Below, one piece after another: positions 1-6,511 of a stretch of 22,977 nucleotides of DNA. Position 1 is the stretch's first letter. Every line of letters begins with the position of its first letter. The DNA is from CAYIRQ01 sp964365905 (lineage in GTDB: Bacteria > Patescibacteriota > Gracilibacteria > Peribacterales > Peribacteraceae). The position numbers and the translations under genes are program-made. The notes under the pieces are model-generated. The model searched no databases. It was not told the DNA's origin and was given only the letters and a program-made list of their open reading frames with translations. The DNA lies in the NCBI GenBank assembly GCA_964365905.1, contig CAYIRQ010000008.1, positions 1-22,977 on the forward strand, read 5' to 3'.

Positions 1-551
1 TTCGAGCCGCGCTGTTTGCGAATCCCCAATCCGATGGAATTATTGCCCATGACCACCTGTGCTTTGCCGTGCGATCCCGCCACACGTCTCGCGAGATCGC
101 TTGTAAAGAAATCATTGATGGTTGCAACGCCCCGTGCCCATGCCATCGGTGCGATGTTCGTCGCCGGTTCGATGTTGAGTGTGCGCACGTCCCGGAGTTC
201 GGAGAGGAGCACGCCATCATTGCCACCTATTTCGACGATGAATTCCCTGGGCTTCAGGAATTTCTCCGTGAGTTCCTGCGCGTACTCCTGGAAGTGCTTC
301 GGGGTGTTCCCCACGCCTGATGAGACAAATTGATACACCGAGAAGAGCTCCTCCTTCGCGACATCGTCGAGGAGCTGCACCAGATTGCAGTCATGGCAGA
401 AATAGACTTGCAGGGGGTAGAGAGGTTCCGGGTGCTTCAACCACGCTCCCAGCCGGATGTTGCTATTCGCCGGCGGCTGATCGCAGAGATCCAGGAACAT
501 CGTGCATTCCTTCGATCCGCACATCCGGCAGCGATCGCGATGGGTGATCAT
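1..551 (-). CDS. Sugar C-methyltransferase, N-terminal part (cut by window edge)
   Basis: This SAM-dependent methyltransferase resembles the TylC3/NovU class that methylates ring carbons of nucleotide-linked deoxysugars. The N-terminus has a zinc-binding domain with two CxxC-type pairs (C8/C11 and C52/C55). The phrase DQPPAN lies between the pairs and CNLVQL follows the second. The SAM-binding motif VEIGGNDGVLL is at about residues 106-116, followed by NIEPATNIAP and GNNSIG near residue 172, all in the usual order for this family. The ATG at 551-549 overlaps the upstream epimerase stop as ATGA, so translation is probably coupled and the start is well fixed. Only about 183 codons are present and the C-terminal half lies beyond position 1. 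Coupling to an SDR epimerase/dehydratase fits a pathway making a C-branched or methylated deoxysugar. The family call is firm; the substrate is unknown. Confidence 0.85.
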   Translation of the reverse strand, partial: MITHRDRCRMCGSKECTMFLDLCDQPPANSNIRLGAWLKHPEPLYPLQVYFCHDCNLVQLLDDVAKEELFSVYQFVSSGVGNTPKHFQEYAQELTEKFLKPREFIVEIGGNDGVLLSELRDVRTLNIEPATNIAPMAWARGVATINDFFTSDLARRVAGSHGKAQVVMGNNSIGLGIRKQRGS

Positions 552-1501
552 AGCGTCTTGAGGTGATTTCTGAGCCACGCCTTGATATCCGTCTTTGCCT
601 TCCATCCGAGAAGTTCCTTCGCTTTCGTGATATCCGCGAGATGCTCATCGAGATCGAAGCTGCGCTTGGGGATGATTTCAATCTGAGAGCTAATGAGTTC
701 CGCGATTTCCCGGATCGTGTAGTTAGAGCCGGATGCAATGTTGATGATCTCCCCTTTTCCGACGCGATCGGACGTGAGCGCTTCGCAGAAAATCTCCGCG
801 ATATCGCCGACGTACACAAAATCCCGCCTTGCGCTGGCGCCATTTCCCCCCTGATCCGTCTGCGTGACGGGGATGGGTTTCCCCTCTTTCCTGCACTGAA
901 AGAATTTTGCGAGCACCTGATCCGCGCGCTGCCTCTCTCCAAAAACCTGAAACAGACGGAAAATTACCGTGGGAAGTCCCTGCGCGGCATAGTACTGGCA
1001 GAAACGCTCCAGCGCGTATTTTTGCAGGGAGTAGGGTTCAGCAGGGTACGCGGACATCGTCTCCCGCCATGGCAAAGGCTGATTGCCATAGAGCGACGCC
1101 GTCGATGGGTACAGGAATTTCTTCACATGCGCCTCCTTCGCACGTTGGAGCATTTTCACGCCAAGATCGATATTGTTGTAGGTTGTCCCGACGGGATCCT
1201 GCATGGAGCCGGGGATACTCGTCGCAAACGCGAGATGAATGACGTAGTCCATGCCCTCAAGCGAATGGAGATCGTCAATATCCATCTGCCGGAACTCAAA
1301 ACGTTCCGCCGGGAGAAGATGCACACACGGCAGACGATCCACGCCGAGAACGGAAAAACCTCTCTCCAGTAACGCCGGCACTACGTGGGACGCAATGAAA
1401 CCGGACGCTCCGGTAACAAGGACGGTTTCTTTGCCGGCTTTTTCTGATACAGCGTGTGCCATGTCTCCTGAAGAAAACGGAAGTAGTGAGTACGATCCCA
1501 T
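548..1501 (-). CDS. NAD(P)-dependent sugar epimerase/dehydratase (extended SDR)
   Basis: This is an extended short-chain dehydrogenase of the nucleotide-sugar epimerase/dehydratase class. Counting from the 1501 start, the Rossmann glycine motif TGASGFI is at residues 30-36, the Ser/Thr of the triad near 133-134 (YPSTASLYG), and the catalytic Y157-x3-K161 pair in PYSLQKYALE. A later FVYVGDIAE segment is also typical. At about 317 residues the length is normal. Two starts are possible. ATG at 1501 has GGAGG 11 nt upstream (1513-1517). ATG at 1462 (MAHAVSEK) has AGGAG only 2 nt upstream. Either way the gene begins well inside the 3' end of the asparagine-synthase-like gene (121 or 82 nt overlap), and its stop is coupled by ATGA to the methyltransferase. 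The substrate, probably an NDP-sugar, cannot be read from the sequence. Confidence 0.88.
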   Translation of the reverse strand: MGSYSLLPFSSGDMAHAVSEKAGKETVLVTGASGFIASHVVPALLERGFSVLGVDRLPCVHLLPAERFEFRQMDIDDLHSLEGMDYVIHLAFATSIPGSMQDPVGTTYNNIDLGVKMLQRAKEAHVKKFLYPSTASLYGNQPLPWRETMSAYPAEPYSLQKYALERFCQYYAAQGLPTVIFRLFQVFGERQRADQVLAKFFQCRKEGKPIPVTQTDQGGNGASARRDFVYVGDIAEIFCEALTSDRVGKGEIINIASGSNYTIREIAELISSQIEIIPKRSFDLDEHLADITKAKELLGWKAKTDIKAWLRNHLKTL

Positions 1502-2961
1502 CCGGGTTGATTCCTCCAGGTATTGTACGGGATGGACATGCCGCGCTTTTCCATAGCGATGGCATCCTGCAACCCGTGTTTCGCGGCAATGCGCCGAAGG
1601 ATCACTTTCTGATGCAAACTATCAATTTTATATGCGGGCGGCAAACTGAAGGCAAACTCGATGATGCGGCGATCGAGGAACGGGCAACGATTCTCGATGC
1701 CGAATGCACCCGCCATCCGGTCCCCCATCTGCATGAGACTGGGGAAAATGAGCTTGAAGTCCGCGAATCCCATGGCATTCACGGGATCTGGGAACATCGC
1801 GAAGAACGGCTTCAGAATCTCACGCACCATCTCGAAATGCTCCGTGTTCCGGCACGTGACGCGGGTAAACGCGTCAACGTAATCCTCCGGCCCAAAGTGC
1901 TTCCCGAAGAGATACTCATAGGAAGGATATTTTTTGCGCAGAAAATATTCGCTCGCAATGGGCATGTAGCGAACATAGCCACCGAAGAGTTCATCGGCGC
2001 CTTCCCCGGAGAGAATGACTCTCACCTGCTTCGAAGCTCTCTCCGCAAGCTTCCACATGCCGAAAAATCCGAAGGATCCCACGGGGAAATCGAGGTGCCA
2101 GAGCACTTTGGGGATGCGGGCAAAGAATTCCTCCTGAAGATTGGGATCCGTATGATCGAAGTAGTACTGGAAATCGAAGTGATGGAGGTCCGCAATGAGG
2201 GAGGAGTCGATTCCTTTGGAGAAATAGAGACCAATCGGCACATCACTGCGGATGCGCAGCTTCACGGCATCTTCAATCAAGTTTTCCAGTTCTTCCTCTG
2301 CAGTTTTCAGTTGGATATCTCGCGGACGGAACTTCCAGTACTCGACGAGCTTCTTGGTACCCGTGGGGAGATCAAAGAGGATGTAATGTGCCGGAGGAAC
2401 TTCAAAGACGTCTTTCCAGAGCGTGGTGAGGAAGCAATGCTGGAACGCCTCGAAGAAATCGTTGTCCTGCTCTTCCACATTAAGCACCTTCGGAAACGCC
2501 TTGGCTTCGGAAGAGAAAACGAGTTGCCTGCCCTTCTGATAGTAGTAGAGAGGCTTCTCTCCACTGATATCGCGCGCGAGGAGGAGCTGGTGCGTCCGGG
2601 TGTCATAGATCGCGCAGGCAAACATGCCGTTCAGCTTCTCAAACATGCCGGTCCCCCACTGACGCCATGACTTGAGGAGTACTTCGGTATCGGAGGTCGT
2701 ACTGAATTTCCATCCGAGCGTCTGCAACTCCTTCTTGAGTTCGAGGTAGTTATAAATCTCGCCGTTATAGCAGAGCACGAGGCCATCCTCCTGATACGGC
2801 GCGAGTCCCGGGGACTGCAAATCGATGATCTTGAGTCTCCCCATACCCAGCTCAATATAGTCATCCCTGTAGAACCCGGACTCATCGGGAGCCCGATGCT
2901 TCTGGACGTCGATCATCCGTTCTATGCCATTTCCGGAGGTGATCCCGGCAATACTGCACAT
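1381..2961 (-). CDS. Asparagine-synthase-like glutamine amidotransferase with altered P-loop
   Basis: This two-domain protein resembles glutamine-hydrolysing asparagine synthase. The start at 2961 puts Cys2 directly after Met (MCSIAGI), as required for the N-terminal nucleophile of class II glutaminases. CYNGEIYNY (about 64-72), SDTEVLLKSW and LNGMFACAIYD complete that domain. The synthetase domain has the ATP-pyrophosphatase loop written FSKGIDSS (247-254) instead of the usual LSGGxDSS, then ILSGEGADELFGGY and NRCPFLDRRI. HRAPD replaces the usual HRGPD near residue 22. At 526 residues it is shorter than many AsnB proteins. In polysaccharide loci such proteins are thought to amidate uronic acid sugars (as proposed for WbpS in Pseudomonas O-antigen) rather than make asparagine. 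It diverges from a second family member across 86 bp. The altered loop could mean changed or lost adenylation. Confidence 0.88.
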   Translation of the reverse strand: MCSIAGITSGNGIERMIDVQKHRAPDESGFYRDDYIELGMGRLKIIDLQSPGLAPYQEDGLVLCYNGEIYNYLELKKELQTLGWKFSTTSDTEVLLKSWRQWGTGMFEKLNGMFACAIYDTRTHQLLLARDISGEKPLYYYQKGRQLVFSSEAKAFPKVLNVEEQDNDFFEAFQHCFLTTLWKDVFEVPPAHYILFDLPTGTKKLVEYWKFRPRDIQLKTAEEELENLIEDAVKLRIRSDVPIGLYFSKGIDSSLIADLHHFDFQYYFDHTDPNLQEEFFARIPKVLWHLDFPVGSFGFFGMWKLAERASKQVRVILSGEGADELFGGYVRYMPIASEYFLRKKYPSYEYLFGKHFGPEDYVDAFTRVTCRNTEHFEMVREILKPFFAMFPDPVNAMGFADFKLIFPSLMQMGDRMAGAFGIENRCPFLDRRIIEFAFSLPPAYKIDSLHQKVILRRIAAKHGLQDAIAMEKRGMSIPYNTWRNQPGWDRTHYFRFLQETWHTLYQKKPAKKPSLLPERPVSLRPT

Positions 2962-2969
2962 GGCGTGGG

Positions 2970-2975
2970 ATTGTA
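2970..2975 (-). promoter_or_regulatory. Probable -10 box of leaderless amidotransferase mRNA
   Basis: TACAAT on the minus strand matches TATAAT at 5 of 6 positions and ends 8 nt before the ATG at 2961. No Shine-Dalgarno lies between, so transcription would begin at or next to the start codon. No clear -35 was seen. Confidence 0.45.
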
Positions 2976-3035
2976 GGTGGAACATGCCTCCCTGTGCAAT
3001 GGTTCGGTTCCTGGCCCCAGCCCCAACCCCAGCCC

Positions 3036-3041
3036 TATACT
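3036..3041 (+). promoter_or_regulatory. Probable -10 box of leaderless amidotransferase mRNA
   Basis: TATACT ends exactly 6 nt before the ATG at 3048, preceded by a C-rich, pyrimidine-heavy stretch with no recognisable -35. The geometry predicts transcription starting on the start codon. There is no Shine-Dalgarno in the remaining space. Confidence 0.5.
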
Positions 3042-3047
3042 CCTTCT

Positions 3048-4937
3048 ATGTGCGGCATTGCCGGCTTCATCGGGGAGAATCAGGGGAAAATCACAAAAAT
3101 GACGGAGCTCCTCCGGCATCGTGGGCCTGATCATCAGGGGACAATGGTGAAGGAAGGAATCTCCATGGGATGTGCGCGCCTCGCGATTCTGGATCCGAGG
3201 CCGGAGGGCAATCAGCCATTCTGGAATGATGACCATTCGATTGCGATCGTCTTGAACGGAGAAATCTATAACTACCGCCGTCTGCGCGACGAGGAAAAGT
3301 TTCAGTGCCGGACAAATACGGATACCGAAGTTCTCCTCAAACTCTATGAGCGTCATGGCACAAAATTTTTCCCGCGCCTCCGGGGAATGTTCGCTCTCGC
3401 GATCTACGACGTGAAAAAGCGCCTCCTCCTACTCGCCCGCGATAGCGGAGGCATCCTGCCGCTCTTTGTCGCGTACCCTGAGAGCAAGCTGCACTTCGCC
3501 TCGGAAACACGCGCACTGCTCGCATGTTTTCAGGCAAAGCCAGCGCTCAACTTCGAGGCACTCTCCATGTACATGCGGCTCCAGTATGTCCCGGGGCCGG
3601 AAACGCTCTGCGAAGGCATCGAAGCTCTCCCTCCTGGAACAATTCTCATTTCCCGGGAAGGCAAAGAGGAGAGAATGTCGTTTCAACCGGATGCCATTCA
3701 CCCTCCATTCCAATCGAAAGAGGAATTCAAAGGAACGTTCCCGAGGATCATGGATGAGGTCGTCGCGGATCACATGATTGCGGATCGCCCGATCGGCCTC
3801 TTCCTCAGTGGAGGCATGGATTCCTCGATCGTGCTGCATCACATGAGTGCGCACGCGAAACCTGTCCGCACCTTCACCGTGCGCTTTGAAGCGACGGAAG
3901 AGGAAGGACGCAAGCGCTTCAATACGGACGCCGATCTCGCGCGGGAAACGGTGAGGCACTATGGAACGGAGCACAGAGAGCTTTTCCTCACGGCCGATCT
4001 CTTCCGGGAGGGGTACCGGGGAGCGGCGCGAGCGCTCGACCAGCCCAATGCGGATTCCGTTTCGGTCGCGCAATTCCTCCTCGCGAAGCTCGCGAAAGAA
4101 AGCGGCGTCGATGTGGTCCTCAGCGGCGCCGGTGGAGATGAACTCTTCGGAGGGTATCCGCGGTACCGCATCGCGCGCATTCTGCACATGCTTCGTTTCA
4201 TCCCGCCTGCTCTACGAAAAACTCTCGGAGAAATCTTTGGATACCCAAGCGACGTCCTCGCGCTCTCTCCGGGCCCTGCTCTCGCCGAACGCCTCCTCGC
4301 ACGGCCAGCAACGGAAATTGAGAGGTATGTGAAAGGGGGTTGGTTTGAGGCGGGGGGGACGACGAAACTTTTTGAGAATGAGTACGACATCGTGTGTCAT
4401 GGTGAGCATGTCATGCTGAGCCCGTCGAAGCACGAACCATGGCACTCCTCCGTCACCCTTCGACAAGCTCAGGGTGAAATGCTGCGGCATTTCATGGAAT
4501 TCGACCGCCGTCTCTGGCTCGTCGCCGAATCTCTCCGCCTCGCGGATGCGACAACGCTCGGGAACGGACTCGAAAGCAGAGTCCCCTTCCTCGACCCCCG
4601 CATCATCGCAGCGTCCCATGCGACGCCGAGCGAATGGCATGTCACGTGCCGCCGCACGAAAGCGCTCCTCAAGGATACATACAGAAATATTCTCCCCTCG
4701 CATCTCTTCACACTCGATAAATCCAGTTTCTTCCCGCCGCTTGCGAAGTGGTTCCGCCGTGAATCTGCCTCGCTCTTCACCGAGTCTCTCGAGCACCCGC
4801 GCATTCGCGAACTTTTCGATGTTGCAGAACTCCGAACCATCTATGAAGAACATCTCAGTCGGAAGAAATATCACTTCCACACCCTGAGCTCGATCACGCA
4901 GCTGCGGTTTTGGTTCGAGGAAGTGTATGACGCGTAA
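3048..4937 (+). CDS. Asparagine-synthase-like glutamine amidotransferase
   Basis: This is a class II glutaminase plus synthetase protein of 629 residues. The start at 3048 gives MCGIAGFIG with Cys2 as nucleophile. HRGPD, LNGEIYNY, TDTEVLL and LRGMFALAIYD follow in order, then a canonical P-loop LSGGMDSS at 253-260, VLSGAGGDELFGGYPRY and ESRVPFLDPRI. The segment ARDSGGILPLF departs from the usual ARDRFGxKPL. Its likely role is amide transfer to a sugar acid or similar glycan precursor; true asparagine synthesis is possible. Residues about 450-478 are encoded by an inserted palindromic repeat (see 4411-4477) lying between conserved parts of the synthetase domain without breaking the frame. The last 22 codons are duplicated at 6428-6496. 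It is convergent with the gene ending at 4943, leaving only 5 bp between stops. Confidence 0.92.
   Translation: MCGIAGFIGENQGKITKMTELLRHRGPDHQGTMVKEGISMGCARLAILDPRPEGNQPFWNDDHSIAIVLNGEIYNYRRLRDEEKFQCRTNTDTEVLLKLYERHGTKFFPRLRGMFALAIYDVKKRLLLLARDSGGILPLFVAYPESKLHFASETRALLACFQAKPALNFEALSMYMRLQYVPGPETLCEGIEALPPGTILISREGKEERMSFQPDAIHPPFQSKEEFKGTFPRIMDEVVADHMIADRPIGLFLSGGMDSSIVLHHMSAHAKPVRTFTVRFEATEEEGRKRFNTDADLARETVRHYGTEHRELFLTADLFREGYRGAARALDQPNADSVSVAQFLLAKLAKESGVDVVLSGAGGDELFGGYPRYRIARILHMLRFIPPALRKTLGEIFGYPSDVLALSPGPALAERLLARPATEIERYVKGGWFEAGGTTKLFENEYDIVCHGEHVMLSPSKHEPWHSSVTLRQAQGEMLRHFMEFDRRLWLVAESLRLADATTLGNGLESRVPFLDPRIIAASHATPSEWHVTCRRTKALLKDTYRNILPSHLFTLDKSSFFPPLAKWFRRESASLFTESLEHPRIRELFDVAELRTIYEEHLSRKKYHFHTLSSITQLRFWFEEVYDA
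4411..4477. repeat. Palindromic interspersed repeat inserted in frame in a CDS
   Basis: Two 20-nt arms, 4411-4430 and 4458-4477, are inverted complements at 16 of 20 positions, with a 27-nt loop. The right arm contains CTTCGACAAGCTCAGG, the core of a palindromic element I recognise from many uncultured bacterial genomes. When translated in coding regions it yields phrases such as LSPSKH and LRQAQGE, both present here (in VMLSPSKH and TLRQAQGE). The host gene stays open through the element, which contributes about 23 extra residues to the amidotransferase. No other copy was seen in this window. Confidence 0.75.
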
Positions 4938-4938
4938 A
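4866..4938 (+). repeat. Direct repeat, copy A (3' end of amidotransferase gene)
   Basis: These 73 nt, the last 23 codons of the amidotransferase plus its stop, recur in the same orientation at 6428-6500 with only 5 mismatches. Four mismatches are at codon third positions and are synonymous (TAT/TAC, CGG/CGA, TTC/TTT, GAA/GAG). The fifth changes the TAA stop here to GAA in the other copy. The intervening segment holds one complete minus-strand gene and its promoter. Confidence 0.9.
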
Positions 4939-4942
4939 GCCA

Positions 4943-6388
4943 CTACACAGTAAATTGGAACCCAAAAATATCTGGCTGAGATCTCTGCTGACTTGCACTT
5001 AATTGAGCTTTTCGATCATCGAGAGAACGAAGTGACTGTGCTGCACTTTTTTCCAGGAGATTCAATGCAATGTGCGCAGGCGATCTTGTACCTGTGGTAC
5101 AAGTGTTCAGTATAGCGACGGGGGAATCATCTGATGGGTGCATATTTTTTAGGATTTGCAGCGCGGCAAGAGAGTATGCGACTCTTGTTAAGTCACTGTG
5201 CGCAACATATGAAAAAAGGTGCGTCGCATCTTCTCCTGGGGGCAGTTGCCCGCGTTGATAGTGTAGCTCCGTCGCCATGCGTAAAAACATTACCCATGCT
5301 TGATCGTCTTTTCCCTCTATGCACTTTTCTTTCATATACTCGATAAGTCCTCTCAATTTTGCTGAAAGTTCAACGACAGTATTGCTGATACCCGCTTCCC
5401 ATACAGCATCCCCACTGTTCCTGCGCCAGAGAGAACGCAACACTACCTCATGATCGGCTAAAATGCTTTCTACATTGATATTGTTTATTCTCATGTCTGG
5501 ATGCAGTATCCCGTACTGCTTGCAGTATTCGTTGTCACGACAGTGTTCAATTTCCTCAAGGAGACACCGATCGTACTCCAGCTGAAAAAGAGAGTTTTCA
5601 CCCTGCAACGTCTTCTTTAATGCGACTCTGAATGGGTCGGAAAGGCGCTCGAACTCCAACTGTCGTCTCTGTACCGCTGCATGTATTCGGGATGGCGCTA
5701 TGAGACCGATGCGACCCACAGCGAGCCCACAAGATCCATCTCCGTGCTCCCACTCAACTTCACCAGACCATACTGGTGATCCAATGGGAGAGGAATGCTC
5801 ACGCCAGTTTCCCAGAAGTGTACCGCGGTGGATCACAACGTTCTCCGTACCCAGTGTTTCGATATCAAGAAAAATGTTCTGGGGCATGCAGATGCGCTCA
5901 AAAAATTCATTTTTAAAGGCATCGAGTTTTCCCATGCGTGTCGTTGAGCCTTCCAGAAACGGTTGAAAAGCAGGATTCAACGCACGGCATCTTTCAAGAA
6001 AATGTTGAAGTTCATTTGGTGGCCATCTCCTATTTCCTCCAACGTCTTCACAAATGCTTTTAAATTCTGCAATGAGTGAAGTGATGTCTTCCTTAATTTC
6101 GACTCCCCGCATTGAAGGGGGTAACAGTTGATGATCTATTGATTGTGTCTCTGCAAAGGTCTCCGTTTGTTCGATTTCCAAGTTGCCCTGCATTGCTTCA
6201 ATCGCTCCTTGTCTCGTTGTCTCCCGATGCTGAGCAAGCAGCCCAGAAATCTCCCGTAGCCGCTCGGCCTTCGCCTGCGGGAGCTCTTCTCCCTTCTTCT
6301 GTTTCTTCCTCTCAAAGCGGAGGATTTCTTCCTGCTCCTTCTCCAGATCCTTGATTTGCCGAGGCGATAATGGACGATCAATCTCCAT
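4943..6388 (-). CDS. Uncharacterised protein, possible cassette gene
   Basis: I do not recognise this 481-residue protein. Residues about 5-65 are strongly charged and predicted helical (Glu/Lys/Arg-rich), likely a coiled coil. The middle (about 175-230) is richer in Gly, Trp and beta-forming residues (VVIHRGTLLGNW, WSGEVEWEHGDGSCG). The C-terminal half looks helical, with scattered cysteines such as HCRDNEYCKQYG. No signal peptide or membrane segment is seen, so it is probably cytoplasmic. ATG at 6388 is followed by MEIDRPLSP and has its own AT-rich promoter (6402-6429), with AAGAAGG close to the start. The gene sits exactly between two copies of the amidotransferase tail, and its base composition looks lower in GC than the sugar genes. 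Both suggest it arrived as a cassette. The uninterrupted reading frame supports a real gene; function is unknown. Confidence 0.75.
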   Translation of the reverse strand: MEIDRPLSPRQIKDLEKEQEEILRFERKKQKKGEELPQAKAERLREISGLLAQHRETTRQGAIEAMQGNLEIEQTETFAETQSIDHQLLPPSMRGVEIKEDITSLIAEFKSICEDVGGNRRWPPNELQHFLERCRALNPAFQPFLEGSTTRMGKLDAFKNEFFERICMPQNIFLDIETLGTENVVIHRGTLLGNWREHSSPIGSPVWSGEVEWEHGDGSCGLAVGRIGLIAPSRIHAAVQRRQLEFERLSDPFRVALKKTLQGENSLFQLEYDRCLLEEIEHCRDNEYCKQYGILHPDMRINNINVESILADHEVVLRSLWRRNSGDAVWEAGISNTVVELSAKLRGLIEYMKEKCIEGKDDQAWVMFLRMATELHYQRGQLPPGEDATHLFSYVAHSDLTRVAYSLAALQILKNMHPSDDSPVAILNTCTTGTRSPAHIALNLLEKSAAQSLRSLDDRKAQLSASQQRSQPDIFGFQFTV

Positions 6389-6401
6389 ACCTTCTTATAT
6401 T

Positions 6402-6429
6402 ACTATACATGTATATTGCATAATTGCAA
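6402..6429 (-). promoter_or_regulatory. Promoter of the uncharacterised cassette gene
   Basis: On the minus strand TTGCAA (6424-6429) and TATAGT (6402-6407) are separated by 16 nt, and TG directly precedes the -10. The -10 ends 13 nt before the ATG at 6388, giving a short leader that includes AAGAAGG. The region also contains the 12-nt perfect palindrome TATACATGTATA (6404-6415) overlapping the -10, a possible operator. It is the most AT-rich stretch of the window. Confidence 0.55.
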
Positions 6430-6511
6430 ATACCACTTCCACACCCTGAGCTCGATCACGCAGCTGCGATTTTGGTTTGAGGAGGTGTATGACGCGGAAA
6501 TCTTCAATTGA
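6428..6511 (+). pseudogene. 3'-terminal remnant of an asparagine-synthase-like gene (copy B)
   Basis: Read on the plus strand this encodes KYHFHTLSSITQLRFWFEEV and YDA, identical in protein to the end of the amidotransferase at 3048-4937. It then continues with EIFN and a TGA stop at 6509-6511. Homology begins abruptly at 6428, next to the AT-rich promoter, and no upstream coding sequence remains. Because in-codon differences from copy A are all synonymous, the remnant probably descends from a functional homologous allele rather than from recent neutral duplication. Its end overlaps by 8 bp the stop of the convergent gene at 6504. Confidence 0.8.

Noticed and set aside
563..1372. Long plus-strand reading frame opposite the epimerase gene
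   Set aside because: It is a complement of strong SDR codons and shows no recognisable motif. Similar long antisense frames at 1456-2670, 18435-19610, 19775-21208 and 21568-22824 are likewise mirrors of well-supported genes in GC-rich codons.
3429..4187. 252-residue minus-strand frame opposite the second amidotransferase
   Set aside because: The plus strand carries the full conserved amidotransferase motif series; the antisense protein is Arg/Glu-rich with no family features.
4938..4942. Rho-independent terminator between the convergent genes
   Set aside because: Only 5 bp separate the stops, and I see no GC-rich hairpin followed by a T run in either direction there or at the 14770-14804 convergent overlap.
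6428..6511. Independent small gene
   Set aside because: It has no start codon or ribosome site of its own and is identical in protein to the end of the amidotransferase, so it is scored as a remnant.
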